DNA from: Streptosporangiales bacterium
GTDB taxonomy: Bacteria; Actinomycetota; Actinomycetes; Streptosporangiales; WHST01
Assembly (NCBI GenBank): GCA_009379825.1
Contig: WHTA01000033.1
Span: forward strand, 1 to 56,094
Length of the DNA stretch: 56,094 bases
Direction of reading: 5' to 3'
Shown here: one piece after another, positions 47,246-55,960 of the stretch
How the letters are laid out: every line of letters starts with the position of its first letter
Position numbering within the stretch: position 1 is the first letter of the stretch
The notes under the pieces: generated by a model
The model's input: the letters and a program-made list of their open reading frames with translations, nothing else
Database searches by the model: none
What the model was told of the DNA's origin: nothing
Position numbers and translations under genes: made by a program

Positions 47246-48403
47246 TTAGGCCCCGTCGTCGTCGGTGCGATCGGCGTCACGCCCGGCGATCTTCTCCGCC
47301 TCGATCAGCGTGTTGAGCGCCTTCGCGATCTCCTGGTCGCGGTCGTCGGTGGCGTGCTGGTAGATCAGCGCGGCCCGTACGGTGCTGTGCCCCATCCGAC
47401 GCATCAGCTCACGCGTACTCGCCCCCGACCGCGCCGCGAGCTGGTTCCCGGTGTGCCGCAGGTCATGGAAGTGGAACTCCTCAGGCAGACCGACCGCCGC
47501 GATCCGCTCGGTCCACCTGACCGTCTTCCGCCAGTTCCCCCGCTTCAACCCGGCACCCTTCGCCCCGGTGAAGACGAGCGCGTCGGCCTCCTCCCCCACG
47601 TGCTTCCGCAGATGGACGTCGAGCACATCGACCAACGCCTCGGGCATCGAGACCGGACGAACACCGGCGGCCGACTTCGTACGACCTTCCCGAAGCTGCC
47701 CGGAGTCGAGCTGCCTCAACGACCGCCGGACGTAGACCACACCTTCCACCAGGTCGACGTCCCGCCGGCGCAAGCCGACCAGCTCACCCCACCGCAAACC
47801 AGTGAACGCCGCCGCCAGGATCAGCGCCTGGAACCGTTCAGACACCAGCGCCGCGAGCGCGAGCACCTGAGGTATCGACGCCACCGGCCGCTCCTCGGTG
47901 CGCTCCTTGTCCGCACCTTTGATGCGACACGGGTTCTTCTTCACCCGCTCGTCATCGACGGCAGTGTTGAACACTGCACGTAGCAACCGGTACGCCTTCG
48001 CCGCCCGAGTCTCCGACCGACCTTCCGCCAGCAACCGCGCCCGCCAAGACCGCACGACCTCCGGCGTCACCTGCCGCAGCTCCTTCTCCCCCACGAACGG
48101 CAGAATGTGTAACCGCAAGAGACTCTCGTACCCTTCGCGCGTCCTCTCACCGAGCGCACGTTCCCGAACCCACCGCTCGGCATAGTCCGCGAGCTTCACC
48201 CGTGCCCGGTTCGGGTCGATCCAGTCACCCCGCAGCAGCTCCGCCTCTTTCAGGGTCAGCCAGTCCGCCGCCTCCTTCTCCGACTCGAACGTGTGGTCCG
48301 CGTTGCGGCGCAGCCCGTCCGGCCCGAGGTAGTTCGCCTGGTGCCGCCCGGATGGCAGTTGCCGAATGTTGCCGAACTTCCGGTGACCTTCCTTGTTGGC
48401 CAT
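47246..48403 (-). CDS. Tyrosine integrase
   Basis: The protein has 385 residues. N-terminal arm-binding part (FGNIRQLPSGRHQANYLGPDG), core-binding domain (KLADYAERWVRERALGERT), then the catalytic domain with Arg in FTGLRWGELVGL, HDLRHTGNQLAARSG, GHSTVRAALIYQHAT (Tyr). All catalytic residues are present, in contrast to the left element. Its ATG shares one base with the xis stop (TGATG), so the two are coupled, as in pSAM2. Confidence 0.94.
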   Translation of the reverse strand: MANKEGHRKFGNIRQLPSGRHQANYLGPDGLRRNADHTFESEKEAADWLTLKEAELLRGDWIDPNRARVKLADYAERWVRERALGERTREGYESLLRLHILPFVGEKELRQVTPEVVRSWRARLLAEGRSETRAAKAYRLLRAVFNTAVDDERVKKNPCRIKGADKERTEERPVASIPQVLALAALVSERFQALILAAAFTGLRWGELVGLRRRDVDLVEGVVYVRRSLRQLDSGQLREGRTKSAAGVRPVSMPEALVDVLDVHLRKHVGEEADALVFTGAKGAGLKRGNWRKTVRWTERIAAVGLPEEFHFHDLRHTGNQLAARSGASTRELMRRMGHSTVRAALIYQHATDDRDQEIAKALNTLIEAEKIAGRDADRTDDDGA

Positions 48404-48615
48404 CAGGCAGCCACCACCCGTCCGTAACGATCCCGAGCGACCGGCTGCACGGTGTTCGCCTCGATGTACTCCCGAATGGCCGACTCCGGGATCCGCACGT
48501 GCCGTCCGTCACGCACAAACCGGATGCGCCGCTCAGCGATGAGCCGGCGAGGGAACCGCTCGTTCTTCGCCCCGAGCAGAGGTGCTGCCTCGCGGACCGT
48601 CAGCAGCCTGTCCAT
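48403..48615 (-). CDS. Excisionase (MerR-like HTH, Xis)
   Basis: The product has 70 residues from ATG 48615, which has AAGGAG about ten bases upstream; the ATG at 48639 overlaps that site and is less likely. LLTVREAAPLLGAKNERFPRRLIAERRI and HVRIPESAIREYIEA form the winged HTH of excisionases. It is required with Int for excision. Confidence 0.88.
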   Translation of the reverse strand: MDRLLTVREAAPLLGAKNERFPRRLIAERRIRFVRDGRHVRIPESAIREYIEANTVQPVARDRYGRVVAA

Positions 48616-48635
48616 CTCGTATGACTCCTTCCCCG

Positions 48636-50144
48636 TCATGCCGCCGCCGTGGTGGGTTGGCCCGTTGCCGAAAGATGTTCTGCGAGACGTGGTCCAGCGC
48701 GTTCCTTGGCCTGCTCGTACTGAGTTCGCCAGCGCTGCCGCTCACGTAGCGCCGCCAGAAGCACGTGCCGGTACTCGGGCAACTCCTCTTCGTCGGCACG
48801 GACGGGTGTCCAGACGTAACGAGGTCGGCCGGCCTCAGTGGTGACCCGGGTCGAGTACCGATCGATGTCCGGCGCGTCGATACCCGCTTCCTCGAGCACG
48901 GCCCGGACCACGGCGGCACGGTCGGCGCGGTGGTCGGTGAGGGTCTTCCCGGTCCACTGCCGCGACACCAGCACTCGACGGCCACCGCACCCGACCGTCT
49001 CCCGCCGGTGCGCCTTCCCCCGGCACAACCCCGGTTGCAGCTCGGGCCGGGCATTCTTCGGCTGCACGCCATAGCGGAGCCAGTTCGCACACGCCGGCGA
49101 GCACGGCAGCCACCGCGTCTCCTCCCAGAGCCGGTCGACGTGCAACGCTCGCCGTGCCGTCATCTCCTCCGCGTCGAACGTGTCAGTGATCGACTTCGTG
49201 AGGTACTTGCACAGGTAGCCGATCCGCCGATCCGCATCAGCGGTGCCGGCAAGGATCCCCTGCAAGTCGGTCTGCTCCCCGAACCGCACAACATGCGCCG
49301 GACGGGCGTCCGGGTCAGCGTCGAGCTGGTCGAGCGCCCGCTCCCAGGTCGGCAGCACCTCCCCGGTGCCGGGGTCGACATACCCGCCTATCTCGGGGTC
49401 CCAGGCGGGCAGCTCGTCCACGTACACCGGCTGGTCGAAGGACGGCCACCACACCTGGTGATACGTCCCCGCCACCACCTGCTTCAACAGCGCCCGAGGT
49501 ATCGCCCCACGGATCGCCGCATGCAGGTGCGGAGCAAGCCGCCGCTGCGGTTCCACGACAGCGAAGTACTGCACCTTCCAGCCCACCGCGCGACGGAGGT
49601 TCTGCCAGAACCGATCGACCAGCTTCGGGAAGTGCATCGCATCCAACGCCGCCCGCCGATAGTCATACGACTCCGGGTCCACCGGCGTCCCGTCCGACCG
49701 CACCCGGCCATACGAACCGAGAGTGAACGTGCCGAACATCGACGGCCGGTAGGTCCTGTCATCGGTACCGAACGTTGGCCCGATCGTGTGCGGCGCCACA
49801 TCCTGCCTGGGCAGATCAGGTGCATCCTGCCGCCGCCGAGTAGAACGCACCCGCCGTGAGGTGTCCGCCGGCTCCTCGTCCTCGTCGTCCTCGTCCTGGT
49901 CGTCGGTAACGGGTTCGGTGTCGAGGTGCCAGCCCTCCCGGCACTGCTGCATCCGCAGCCGCCGGTTCCGATCCGCACACGATGGACACTGGGCCTCGCG
50001 GGTCGATCCGCACGGGATCGGCACCAGCCGCGACGTGCCCTCCTGGGTATCGTGCAACCGGGTGATCACCGGGCGGACGCAGACACCCTCGGCCTCTGCC
50101 GTGGATCGGATCACCTCCAGCGGGATATCCGCAGCCGCCGTCAT
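48636..50144 (-). CDS. Rolling-circle replication initiator (RepSA-like HUH protein)
   Basis: The protein has 502 residues. A CPSCADRNRRLR zinc-knuckle lies near residue 53. The HUH metal motif is APHLHAAIRG (His206, His208), and the Tyr motif is IGYLCKYLTKSI (residues about 308-319), the RepSA/pSAM2 type. It nicks the double-strand origin and starts replication of the excised circle. The ATG overlaps the previous stop (ATGA). A long acidic run (DDQDEDDEDEEP) interrupts the N-terminal part. The gene overlaps the 5' portion of the xis frame only if the longer xis start is used. Confidence 0.88.
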   Translation of the reverse strand: MTAAADIPLEVIRSTAEAEGVCVRPVITRLHDTQEGTSRLVPIPCGSTREAQCPSCADRNRRLRMQQCREGWHLDTEPVTDDQDEDDEDEEPADTSRRVRSTRRRQDAPDLPRQDVAPHTIGPTFGTDDRTYRPSMFGTFTLGSYGRVRSDGTPVDPESYDYRRAALDAMHFPKLVDRFWQNLRRAVGWKVQYFAVVEPQRRLAPHLHAAIRGAIPRALLKQVVAGTYHQVWWPSFDQPVYVDELPAWDPEIGGYVDPGTGEVLPTWERALDQLDADPDARPAHVVRFGEQTDLQGILAGTADADRRIGYLCKYLTKSITDTFDAEEMTARRALHVDRLWEETRWLPCSPACANWLRYGVQPKNARPELQPGLCRGKAHRRETVGCGGRRVLVSRQWTGKTLTDHRADRAAVVRAVLEEAGIDAPDIDRYSTRVTTEAGRPRYVWTPVRADEEELPEYRHVLLAALRERQRWRTQYEQAKERAGPRLAEHLSATGQPTTAAA

Positions 50145-50383
50145 CGGGCACCAACCCCGGCGCTCGGCCACGGGTCTTGGCCACCCAGCCCCGACCGATG
50201 CTCCTGAAGGGCGTAGTAGACATGCTCGGCGTACCCATCGGGGTCGCAGTGCGGGCAGGGGCCGAGGCCATCGAGGTGCCCGAAGTCCAGGCAGACCCCG
50301 CAGTCGAACTCCCACGCGACGGTTTGGCGCGTCTCGGTGATCCATGTCCCGTCCAGGGCGAACGGTGTCTCAGTGGTCGCCAT
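50141..50383 (-). CDS. Small zinc-ribbon protein upstream of Rep
   Basis: The product has 80 residues. Two CxxC pairs (CGVCLDF, CPHCDPDG) make a zinc ribbon. It overlaps the Rep start by 4 bp and the upstream gene by 14 bp. Such ribbons adjoin rep in many AICEs. Function unknown. Confidence 0.75.
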   Translation of the reverse strand: MATTETPFALDGTWITETRQTVAWEFDCGVCLDFGHLDGLGPCPHCDPDGYAEHVYYALQEHRSGLGGQDPWPSAGVGAR

Positions 50384-50723
50384 CGTGGGACTCCTCCCGG
50401 TGGGTCGGCACGAGCTGCGTTGGGAGCTGCCTGGCTGCGAGCACGTTCTGCACGTGGGCGATGTCGCCGGGTTGGGCGAAAGTGCGTACCCCGGAGATGG
50501 ACATCCCGGCCGCCTTGGCCAGCGCAGCCAGCGTGTACGGCCAGGGAGTAACCATCCGGCCCAGCGCGACGATGCGGCGCATTTCCGCGTCCAGGCAGTC
50601 CCGCAGGTACCGGTACCGGGCCAACTGGTCCAGCAGGTCCAGCTCGCCGGTTGCCATGTCGACCAACGCGGCAGTTGCGCAGTCGTTGTTCACCGCGCTG
50701 TCGGGGTCGGTGTGGGTCGTCAT
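50370..50723 (-). CDS. Small HTH-like protein of the element
   Basis: The protein has 117 residues. The segment TLAALAKAAGMSISGVRTF looks like an HTH. ELDLLDQLARYRYLRDCLDAEMRRI before it is helical. It overlaps the neighbouring genes at both ends (the translocase stop at 50720), so it is part of one long transcript. It may regulate or assist replication. No firm family call. Confidence 0.65.
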   Translation of the reverse strand: MTTHTDPDSAVNNDCATAALVDMATGELDLLDQLARYRYLRDCLDAEMRRIVALGRMVTPWPYTLAALAKAAGMSISGVRTFAQPGDIAHVQNVLAARQLPTQLVPTHREESHDGDH

Positions 50724-52238
50724 TGGTGTGTCTCCTCGATCGGGTCAGCCGGGTACGGGTCCACCGGCACGGTCTGTGGCCGGTAGGTGTGGGTGAGGCG
50801 GGCGATCTCGTCGTCATCGACGTAGGCAAACCGCACCCGGACCGGCTCGCGGGACTCATCGACGGCGACGAACCCGACACCGGGGGTATCCTCGTTGATC
50901 TGGTCGCAGCGGGCGCCGTTCTTCCTAGCGGTGGTGCCGAGGATGAGGTCGGTCTCGGCTTCCTCGCCGAGGGCGAGCCCAATCCGGGTGGGGAACAGGC
51001 CCCGGTTGTTCGCGACCTCCTTGCGCGCGTCCTGCAATGCGGCCACCACGGAGATCCCGCACGCCCGGCCCTGGGACAGCAGCAGGTTCAACGCGTCCTC
51101 GATCCGCGCCTTCACCTTCCGATCACTGACGTAGGAGGTCAGCGCCGCGAGCTCGTCAATGAACACGACGACGTGCGGGTCACCGGGCCGTGCGCGGTGG
51201 GTGCGGAAGATGCCCCGCAGGTCCTGCTGCCGTGCCCGCATCCGGTCCACCAAGCTTTCGAGGAACTCGGCGTACTCGGTCTGGAACGCCAGCCGCTGTC
51301 CGTCGTCGTCGGTGGTGCGGTCGCCGTAGCAGTAGCAGGCGAACAGCGGTTGTCCGGCGGCGAGTTCCATGCCGCCCTTCGGGTCGATCACCCAGAACTC
51401 CACCAACCCGTCGCGCACCGCAGGTCCAAGCGCGCGGATCAGCGACCACAACACCGAGCCCTTGCCCGCACCGGTCTTCCCGGCGATGAGCACGTGCGTG
51501 CCCAGCAGCCGCAGCGACCAGGTCAGCCCGTCCTCCCGCAACGCGAGTGGGAGGCGCTTGAGGTTCGGCCTCTCCGGCACGTCGAACAGTGGCACCAGCT
51601 CGGCCAGCGAGTCACGGATCAGGACCCACAGGTCCAGCACCCGGGCCCGCAACCGCCGCCGGATGACCTGCCGCCCGGCGACCGTGAGGCCGGGCCAGGA
51701 CAGGCGACGGACCCGGCAGTCGACCGCACCGGTGCTCTCGGCGAACCGGTCGGTGTTCTCGGCGAAGTCCGCCAACGTCTGCCCGCGCAGGGTCTTCACC
51801 CGCACCCGATCCACCGTCGAGGTCGAGCGGGTACGCAGCAGCCGAGGCGCGGTGCTGCGAGCGGACCTTCTTCGACAGCCCACAGACAGCCATCAGCTCG
51901 CCCCAGCCCGGCGCATACACGACCAGACCACGCAGCCATCCCCGCAGCGGCCAGTAGACGCATACCGCGAACGACCGGCGGTGCAGCAGCCCCCACGCGA
52001 CGAGCGCGGCCACCACGCCTGCGCTGATGCCGGACAGTCCGTAGCCGCCGAGCCCGTCATAGACCCGGAACCCGAGCACGGCTAGGCCGCCGGCGAGCCA
52101 GAGGGGCCACTGCCGGACCAGAAACCACACAACCCGCCAGCCGAACGCCAGCACCACGAGCGCAACGGCGGTGCTGACCGGCAGCTTGAGTGTTGCCGAC
52201 GAGATACCCGGCGCGGTCTTCTCTACCCAGCCAGCCAT
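50720..52238 (-). pseudogene. FtsK/SpoIIIE-type transfer translocase, one-base frameshift
   Basis: The N-terminal half (ATG 52238: AGWVEKTAPGIS, with membrane spans near residues 20-41, 46-58 and 66-86) reads to SKKVRSQ at about 51856. The rest, from TAPRLLRTRSTSTVDRVRV, is in the next frame and contains Walker A LIAGKTGAGKGSVLW and Walker B VVVFIDELAAL. The length, 1519 bases, is one over a multiple of three, so one base is extra near 51850-51857. Repaired it would be 505 residues, the size of an AICE translocase. Transfer of this element should be impaired unless this is a sequence error. Confidence 0.82.
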
Positions 52239-52519
52239 CACGCACCCCCGCCATGGCCGAGCTGTCGGCGAGTCGACTCGGGAAGCACCGCGTCGACCGG
52301 GCGGGCCGTCACCCGCTCCCACACCGGTTGCCGTCGCACACACGGACGAGGGCGCGAGGCGAGTACTTCGACCTGGACGGGCTGAGGGTCGGGTTCGTCC
52401 TTGACTCGGAAGTACGCCACCACCGGGCCGCGAGTGAAGAACACGACCATCCCGCCGGTGACCACGCCGGCGAGGAACGCCACGATCAACCCGAACAGGT
52501 TCACGCCAAGCACGCTCAT
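52238..52519 (-). CDS. Small membrane protein (Spd-like)
   Basis: The product has 93 residues. One N-terminal span (VNLFGLIVAFLAGVVTGGMVVFF) is followed by a Pro/Arg-rich soluble tail. Its stop shares a base with the translocase start (TGATG). A topology of this kind next to traB suits a spread or transfer accessory protein. Confidence 0.65.
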   Translation of the reverse strand: MSVLGVNLFGLIVAFLAGVVTGGMVVFFTRGPVVAYFRVKDEPDPQPVQVEVLASRPRPCVRRQPVWERVTARPVDAVLPESTRRQLGHGGGA

Positions 52520-52776
52520 CGCGGATCACCTCCCTTCGTCGTGGTGGTCTTCTTCGCGGCCTTCTTGGCCGCTGCCTTGCGCCGGGTCCGTGGCGGGGTG
52601 GGTGCGCAGGTGGCGCAGAGCTTCCCCGGCTCGCTCACCGGGGCGCCGTTGCACAGCCCGCAGGGGTAGACCCAGCGGGTGGGATCGAGGCCGAGCGCCT
52701 TCGCGGTGGCGTCGGCGCGGTAGGTAAACATCGCCATCTGACCGCACGGGATGTCGGGGTCACTACGCTGGGACAT
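52516..52776 (-). CDS. Small Cys-rich protein with Lys/Ala tail
   Basis: The product has 86 residues. CGLCNGAPVSEPGKLCATC has two CxxC pairs, and the tail RKAAAKKAAKKTTTTK is histone-like and would bind DNA. It overlaps the next gene by 4 bp (ATGA). Confidence 0.7.
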   Translation of the reverse strand: MSQRSDPDIPCGQMAMFTYRADATAKALGLDPTRWVYPCGLCNGAPVSEPGKLCATCAPTPPRTRRKAAAKKAAKKTTTTKGGDPR

Positions 52777-52810
52777 GCCAGATCACGCCCTCTCACGGGT
52801 GGGTTTGGAA

Positions 52811-52858
52811 GGCGCGGCAGCGGCAAAGGGCCTGGAAATCCGTCACCGCTGCCGCGCC
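52811..52858. terminator. Perfect 13-bp hairpin between gene blocks
   Basis: GGCGCGGCAGCGG (52811-52823) pairs without mismatch with CCGCTGCCGCGCC (52846-52858) around a 22-base loop. It lies between the 84-residue gene (stop 52862) and the Cys-rich gene (start 52776). It could be a terminator separating expression of the two blocks, or an origin-type structure. Confidence 0.5.
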
Positions 52859-52861
52859 GGC

Positions 52862-53116
52862 TCAAGAAGCCGCCAGGTCCGGCAGCTCGGGTTGCTTCGC
52901 GCGGTTGAGTGCGCCGGCCAGGCCGGCGCGGGCCTCGGCGACCATCGACGCCAACTCGTTGAGTGCCTGCTCGTCGCGGACCATCAGCGTCACGCCACGG
53001 AAGGTCGCGCCGATTTGCAGCGCCACGAACGGGGCACCGTCGAGGGTGGCCTCATACGTGGTCACCTCACGGACCTCGCCGGCGGCCACGTGCACCTTGA
53101 TGCTCACGTCACTCAT
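52862..53116 (-). CDS. Conserved small protein of the element
   Basis: The product has 84 residues with an alternating beta then helical pattern (VSIKVHVAAGEVREVTTYEA ... ALNELASMVAEARAGLAGAL). It is neither Cys-rich nor membrane-bound. It overlaps the upstream gene's stop by 4 bp (ATGA at 53116). I recognise no family. Confidence 0.65.
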   Translation of the reverse strand: MSDVSIKVHVAAGEVREVTTYEATLDGAPFVALQIGATFRGVTLMVRDEQALNELASMVAEARAGLAGALNRAKQPELPDLAAS

Positions 53117-53547
53117 GCCGAAGCCTCCTTACCGGCCGCAGACGAGCTGGCCGCCTTCGCGCCGTTGGTCTTGCTCGCGCCGGTCGGGGCCTGCATGCCG
53201 GTGGCGTTGAACGAGTACGCCAGCCGCTTCGACCCGTCATCGACGTACGGGGTGACCGTGAGCCCGGTGAACTCGACCGGCCGGAACGGCAGCCCAGGCA
53301 GCGCATCCGGCGGCACCGGCTGCACTTTCGACGCGACCTTCACCTTGAACTCACCACGCCGCACGCTCGGGTCGGCGTCCATGCACCGGACCTCCCATAG
53401 CGGCAGCCCGGTCACCTTGTCGTCCTTCTGCTTGTCACCCTTCGCGTCGTAGTCCCGGACCGGCATCACCTCACCCACGACGAATGCGCCGTGCGGGAAC
53501 GCCTGCCCGAACTCGACCGGGAACCGGAACCCTCCATCGATCGCCAT
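53113..53547 (-). CDS. Conserved AICE protein, first gene of the minus-strand operon
   Basis: The product has 144 residues from ATG 53547, which has AAAGG ten bases upstream; ATG 53556 is possible. The body looks like a beta-rich domain (GFRFPVEFGQAFPHGAFVVGEV, LWEVRCMDAD, GEFKVKVASKV) with a low-complexity Ala/Ser tail. I have the impression such proteins recur next to rep in AICEs, but no function is known to me. An OB-fold or single-strand-binding role is speculative. It is the promoter-proximal gene and divergent from the GntR gene, so it is the likely target of that repressor. Confidence 0.7.
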   Translation of the reverse strand: MAIDGGFRFPVEFGQAFPHGAFVVGEVMPVRDYDAKGDKQKDDKVTGLPLWEVRCMDADPSVRRGEFKVKVASKVQPVPPDALPGLPFRPVEFTGLTVTPYVDDGSKRLAYSFNATGMQAPTGASKTNGAKAASSSAAGKEASA

Positions 53548-53559
53548 GGCGACCATCCT

Positions 53560-53640
53560 TTCTAGTGTTGACTAATCTGTTCTAGATACTACTGGCTTGC
53601 GCTAGCACAATCAATGGTCTGTGCTGAGCTTTTCTAGATA
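53560..53640. promoter_or_regulatory. Repeated CTAG operator sites and divergent promoter
   Basis: TTCTAGTGT (53560-53568), TTCTAGATA (53580-53588) and TTCTAGATA (53632-53640) recur in the 120-bp gap, with CGCTAGATC following the last. TAGCAT (53655-53660) is a probable -10 seven bases before the GntR ATG, giving a leaderless mRNA. On the other strand TTGTGC and TATCTA, 16 bases apart, suit the minus operon. GntR-type KorSA of pSAM2 binds sites in a comparable place. Confidence 0.55.
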
Positions 53641-53667
53641 TCGCTAGATCGGGTTAGCATTCTTCGC

Positions 53668-54036
53668 ATGACCAAAGTCAGCTCGACCGATCCACGCCCG
53701 GCGTACATCCAGATCGCCGACCATCTCCGCGCAGCGATCGCGGACGGATCGCTGAAGCCCGGCGAGCGACTGCCAACCGGCCGGTCCCTCGCTGAGCAGT
53801 ACGACGTAGCGGCAATGACGATCCAGAGCGCTCTGCGCGTCCTGCGTGAAGAGGGCCGACTGGTCGCCTGGCAGGGGCGCGGCGTATTCGTCGCCGAGCA
53901 ACAACCCGAACCCACCGACAACGACGGCCAAGGTGGCCAGGCAGACATCGAACGACGGATCGCCGAGCTGACCCAGGAAGTGCACAACCTCCGGGAACGC
54001 GTCGCAGCCCTCGAACACCGGTCGGCCCCATCGTGA
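53668..54036 (+). CDS. GntR-family repressor (KorSA-like)
   Basis: The protein has 122 residues. The winged HTH reads YIQIADHLRAAIADGSLKPGERLPTGRSLAEQYDV, then [25 protein letters not shown]. There is no effector domain, only a C-terminal coiled coil (IERRIAELTQEVHNLRERVAALEHR) for dimerisation. pSAM2 KorSA belongs to the same class and holds the element quiescent. It is divergent from the rep-tra operon. Confidence 0.88.
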   Translation: MTKVSSTDPRPAYIQIADHLRAAIADGSLKPGERLPTGRSLAEQYDVAAMTIQSALRVLREEGRLVAWQGRGVFVAEQQPEPTDNDGQGGQADIERRIAELTQEVHNLRERVAALEHRSAPS

Positions 54037-54113
54037 TCCCTCCTTCCCCGATCGACGCCGCCAGCCGTTCTGGTCGGCGTGTTTCGACTCCCAGGAAGTT
54101 AGGAGCGCTCAGG

Positions 54114-54158
54114 ACCCGCAACCCGCACTCGACAGCACCCGCACTTTTTTGCGGGTCC
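54114..54158 (+). promoter_or_regulatory. ACCCGCA repeats with one anti-repeat upstream of the XRE gene
   Basis: ACCCGCA occurs at 54114-54120, 54121-54127 and 54137-54143. TGCGGGT (54150-54156) can pair with any one of them, most tightly with the last around CTTTTT, or with the first as a nine-base stem ending GGTCC. It is either the terminator of the GntR gene or a switch region before the XRE gene. Confidence 0.45.
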
Positions 54159-54189
54159 TCGCCCCGATGATCTGCTCACAATGGGGACC

Positions 54190-55380
54190 ATGAACGACTC
54201 CATCGGCGACCGGATCGCGATCTACCGGAAGCGCAAGGGCATCGGCCAGAAGCAGCTGGCCGAGCTCGTCGGCCGTTCGGAGTCGTGGCTGTCCCAGGTC
54301 GAGCGCGGGTTGCGTAGCGTCGACAAGCTCTCCGTGCTGACGCAGATCGCCAAGGTCTTGGACGTCGACGTCCAGGAACTCTCGCCGCACCCGTGGCGCT
54401 ATTCACCAGAGGGCGGCACCCAGCTCCGCACGTTGGCAGCGATCCGTACCGCGCTCACCGACTACAGCCACCTGCTCGGCACCCGCGAGACCATGTGGCC
54501 GCTCGCACAGTTCCGGGCGGCCGTTGTCCAGGCGCACCAGGACTACCAAGCCGCGCAGTACGACAAGGTCTCCGCGGCTCTGCCCGACCTGCTTACGGTT
54601 GCGGATGGCTACGGCGATGCGTCGCCAGAGGTGCAGATGGCCAAGTCCTCGGCGTACGTCGTCGCGTCGAAGCTGCTCGCCAAGGTCGGAGAGGCGCACC
54701 TCGCATGGGTGACCGCCGACCGCGCCGCCACCGCAGCGTTGACCTCCGAGTCGATGGAGGCCCAAGGCCAGGCTGCCTATCAGGTCGTCTGCGCGCTGCT
54801 GCGTGCCGATCGCACCGAGGACGCCGAACGGGTCGCCGTGTCTGGCGCCGAGCGTCTGATGCCGCTCATCAAGTCCGAGGAGCCAGGGCTTACCTCGGTC
54901 GCGGGTTCGCTCTGGCTCATCAGCGGTGTGATCGCCGCCCGAAACGTCGACCGGCGGACAAGCCAGGATCGGTTGGACCGAGCCGAAGCACTGGGGCACG
55001 AACTGCGCAAGGACGCCAACCTGGCCTGGACCGCGTTCGGCCCGACGAACGTGAACATCCACCGCGTCTCGGCAGCCACCGAGATGGGCGATCCGTACGA
55101 GGTTCTTAGCCTCGCCGGCTTCATCGACACCGACGCGCTTCCCGAAGGACTGCGCAGCCGCCGCGCGCAAGTACACCTCGACCTTGCTTGGGCGCAGGCA
55201 CAGCAGAAACGCGATCCCGAAGCCGTACTTCACCTCGTTGAAGCTGAGCGGGTAGCTCCCGAGCTGCTCCGCTACGGCGTCATCCCGCGCGAGATCATCA
55301 GCACCCTCCTCAAGCGCGAACGCCGAGGCCGCACACCAGCACTACGACCAATCGCAAGGCGGGCAGGAATCCTCACGTGA
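54190..55380 (+). CDS. XRE-HTH regulator with TPR-like sensor domain
   Basis: The product has 396 residues from ATG 54190 (ATG 54181 adds three). The HTH is RIAIYRKRKGIGQKQLAELVGRSESWLSQVERG. The C-terminal 280 residues are helical repeats (LRTLAAIRTALTDYSHLLG ... AYQVVCALLRADRTEDAERVAV), as in Streptomyces regulators of the same size. Its stop TGA overlaps the flavoprotein's GTG (GTGA), so they are coupled. A role in sensing and coordinating the element or a small-molecule signal is likely but unproven. Confidence 0.85.
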   Translation: MNDSIGDRIAIYRKRKGIGQKQLAELVGRSESWLSQVERGLRSVDKLSVLTQIAKVLDVDVQELSPHPWRYSPEGGTQLRTLAAIRTALTDYSHLLGTRETMWPLAQFRAAVVQAHQDYQAAQYDKVSAALPDLLTVADGYGDASPEVQMAKSSAYVVASKLLAKVGEAHLAWVTADRAATAALTSESMEAQGQAAYQVVCALLRADRTEDAERVAVSGAERLMPLIKSEEPGLTSVAGSLWLISGVIAARNVDRRTSQDRLDRAEALGHELRKDANLAWTAFGPTNVNIHRVSAATEMGDPYEVLSLAGFIDTDALPEGLRSRRAQVHLDLAWAQAQQKRDPEAVLHLVEAERVAPELLRYGVIPREIISTLLKRERRGRTPALRPIARRAGILT

Positions 55381-55922
55381 CCGAACCCAGCGGCAAGACC
55401 CTCTACATCGTCGTCACCGGCGCAGCACTCACCCGACGAGCCGACGCAGCCGTCGCAGCCGCCCGCGACCGCGACTGGCAACCGGCCGTCATCGCGACAC
55501 CGGCAGCCGAGTCCTGGCTCCCACGAACTGAGCTGGAAGCCGCCAACGTCCCGCTCCTCACCGACCACCGACAGCCGAACGACGCTAAGCGCCTACCGTC
55601 CGCTGACGCAGTGCTCCTCGCCCCGGCCACCTTCAACACCATCAACAAGCTGGCCACCGGCATCGCCGACAACTACGCCATGAGTGTCCTCTGCGAAGCC
55701 CTCTCCACCCGAGTCCGAACCGTCCTCGTCCCGTTCGTCAGCACCCGCCTCGCCGGCCACCCCGCCTGGCTCGCGTCCCTGGCAGTCCTCCGCTACGCCG
55801 GAGTGACCTTGGTCGACCCGCGCACCGGTGCAACCAACATCGAGGAGCCCATCCAATCCGGCACCGGCGACGCGGTGGCCGACCAATTCGACTGGAACTG
55901 GCCGCTCAGCCAGCTGGCCTGA
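55377..55922 (+). CDS. Flavoprotein (PPC-decarboxylase-like)
   Basis: The protein has 181 residues. LYIVVTGAALTRRADAAVAAA and the block SADAVLLAPATFNTINKLATGIADNYA are the FMN-binding motifs of the HFCD (phosphopantothenoylcysteine decarboxylase) flavoprotein fold. The catalytic-type His and Cys of true Dfp are not obvious. It follows the XRE-TPR gene in one operon, a pairing I have seen in actinobacteria without a defined role. Confidence 0.82.
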   Translation: MTEPSGKTLYIVVTGAALTRRADAAVAAARDRDWQPAVIATPAAESWLPRTELEAANVPLLTDHRQPNDAKRLPSADAVLLAPATFNTINKLATGIADNYAMSVLCEALSTRVRTVLVPFVSTRLAGHPAWLASLAVLRYAGVTLVDPRTGATNIEEPIQSGTGDAVADQFDWNWPLSQLA

Positions 55923-55960
55923 CGCCTCTCCATTGCCGGATAGACCTCTTTAGGATCAAG

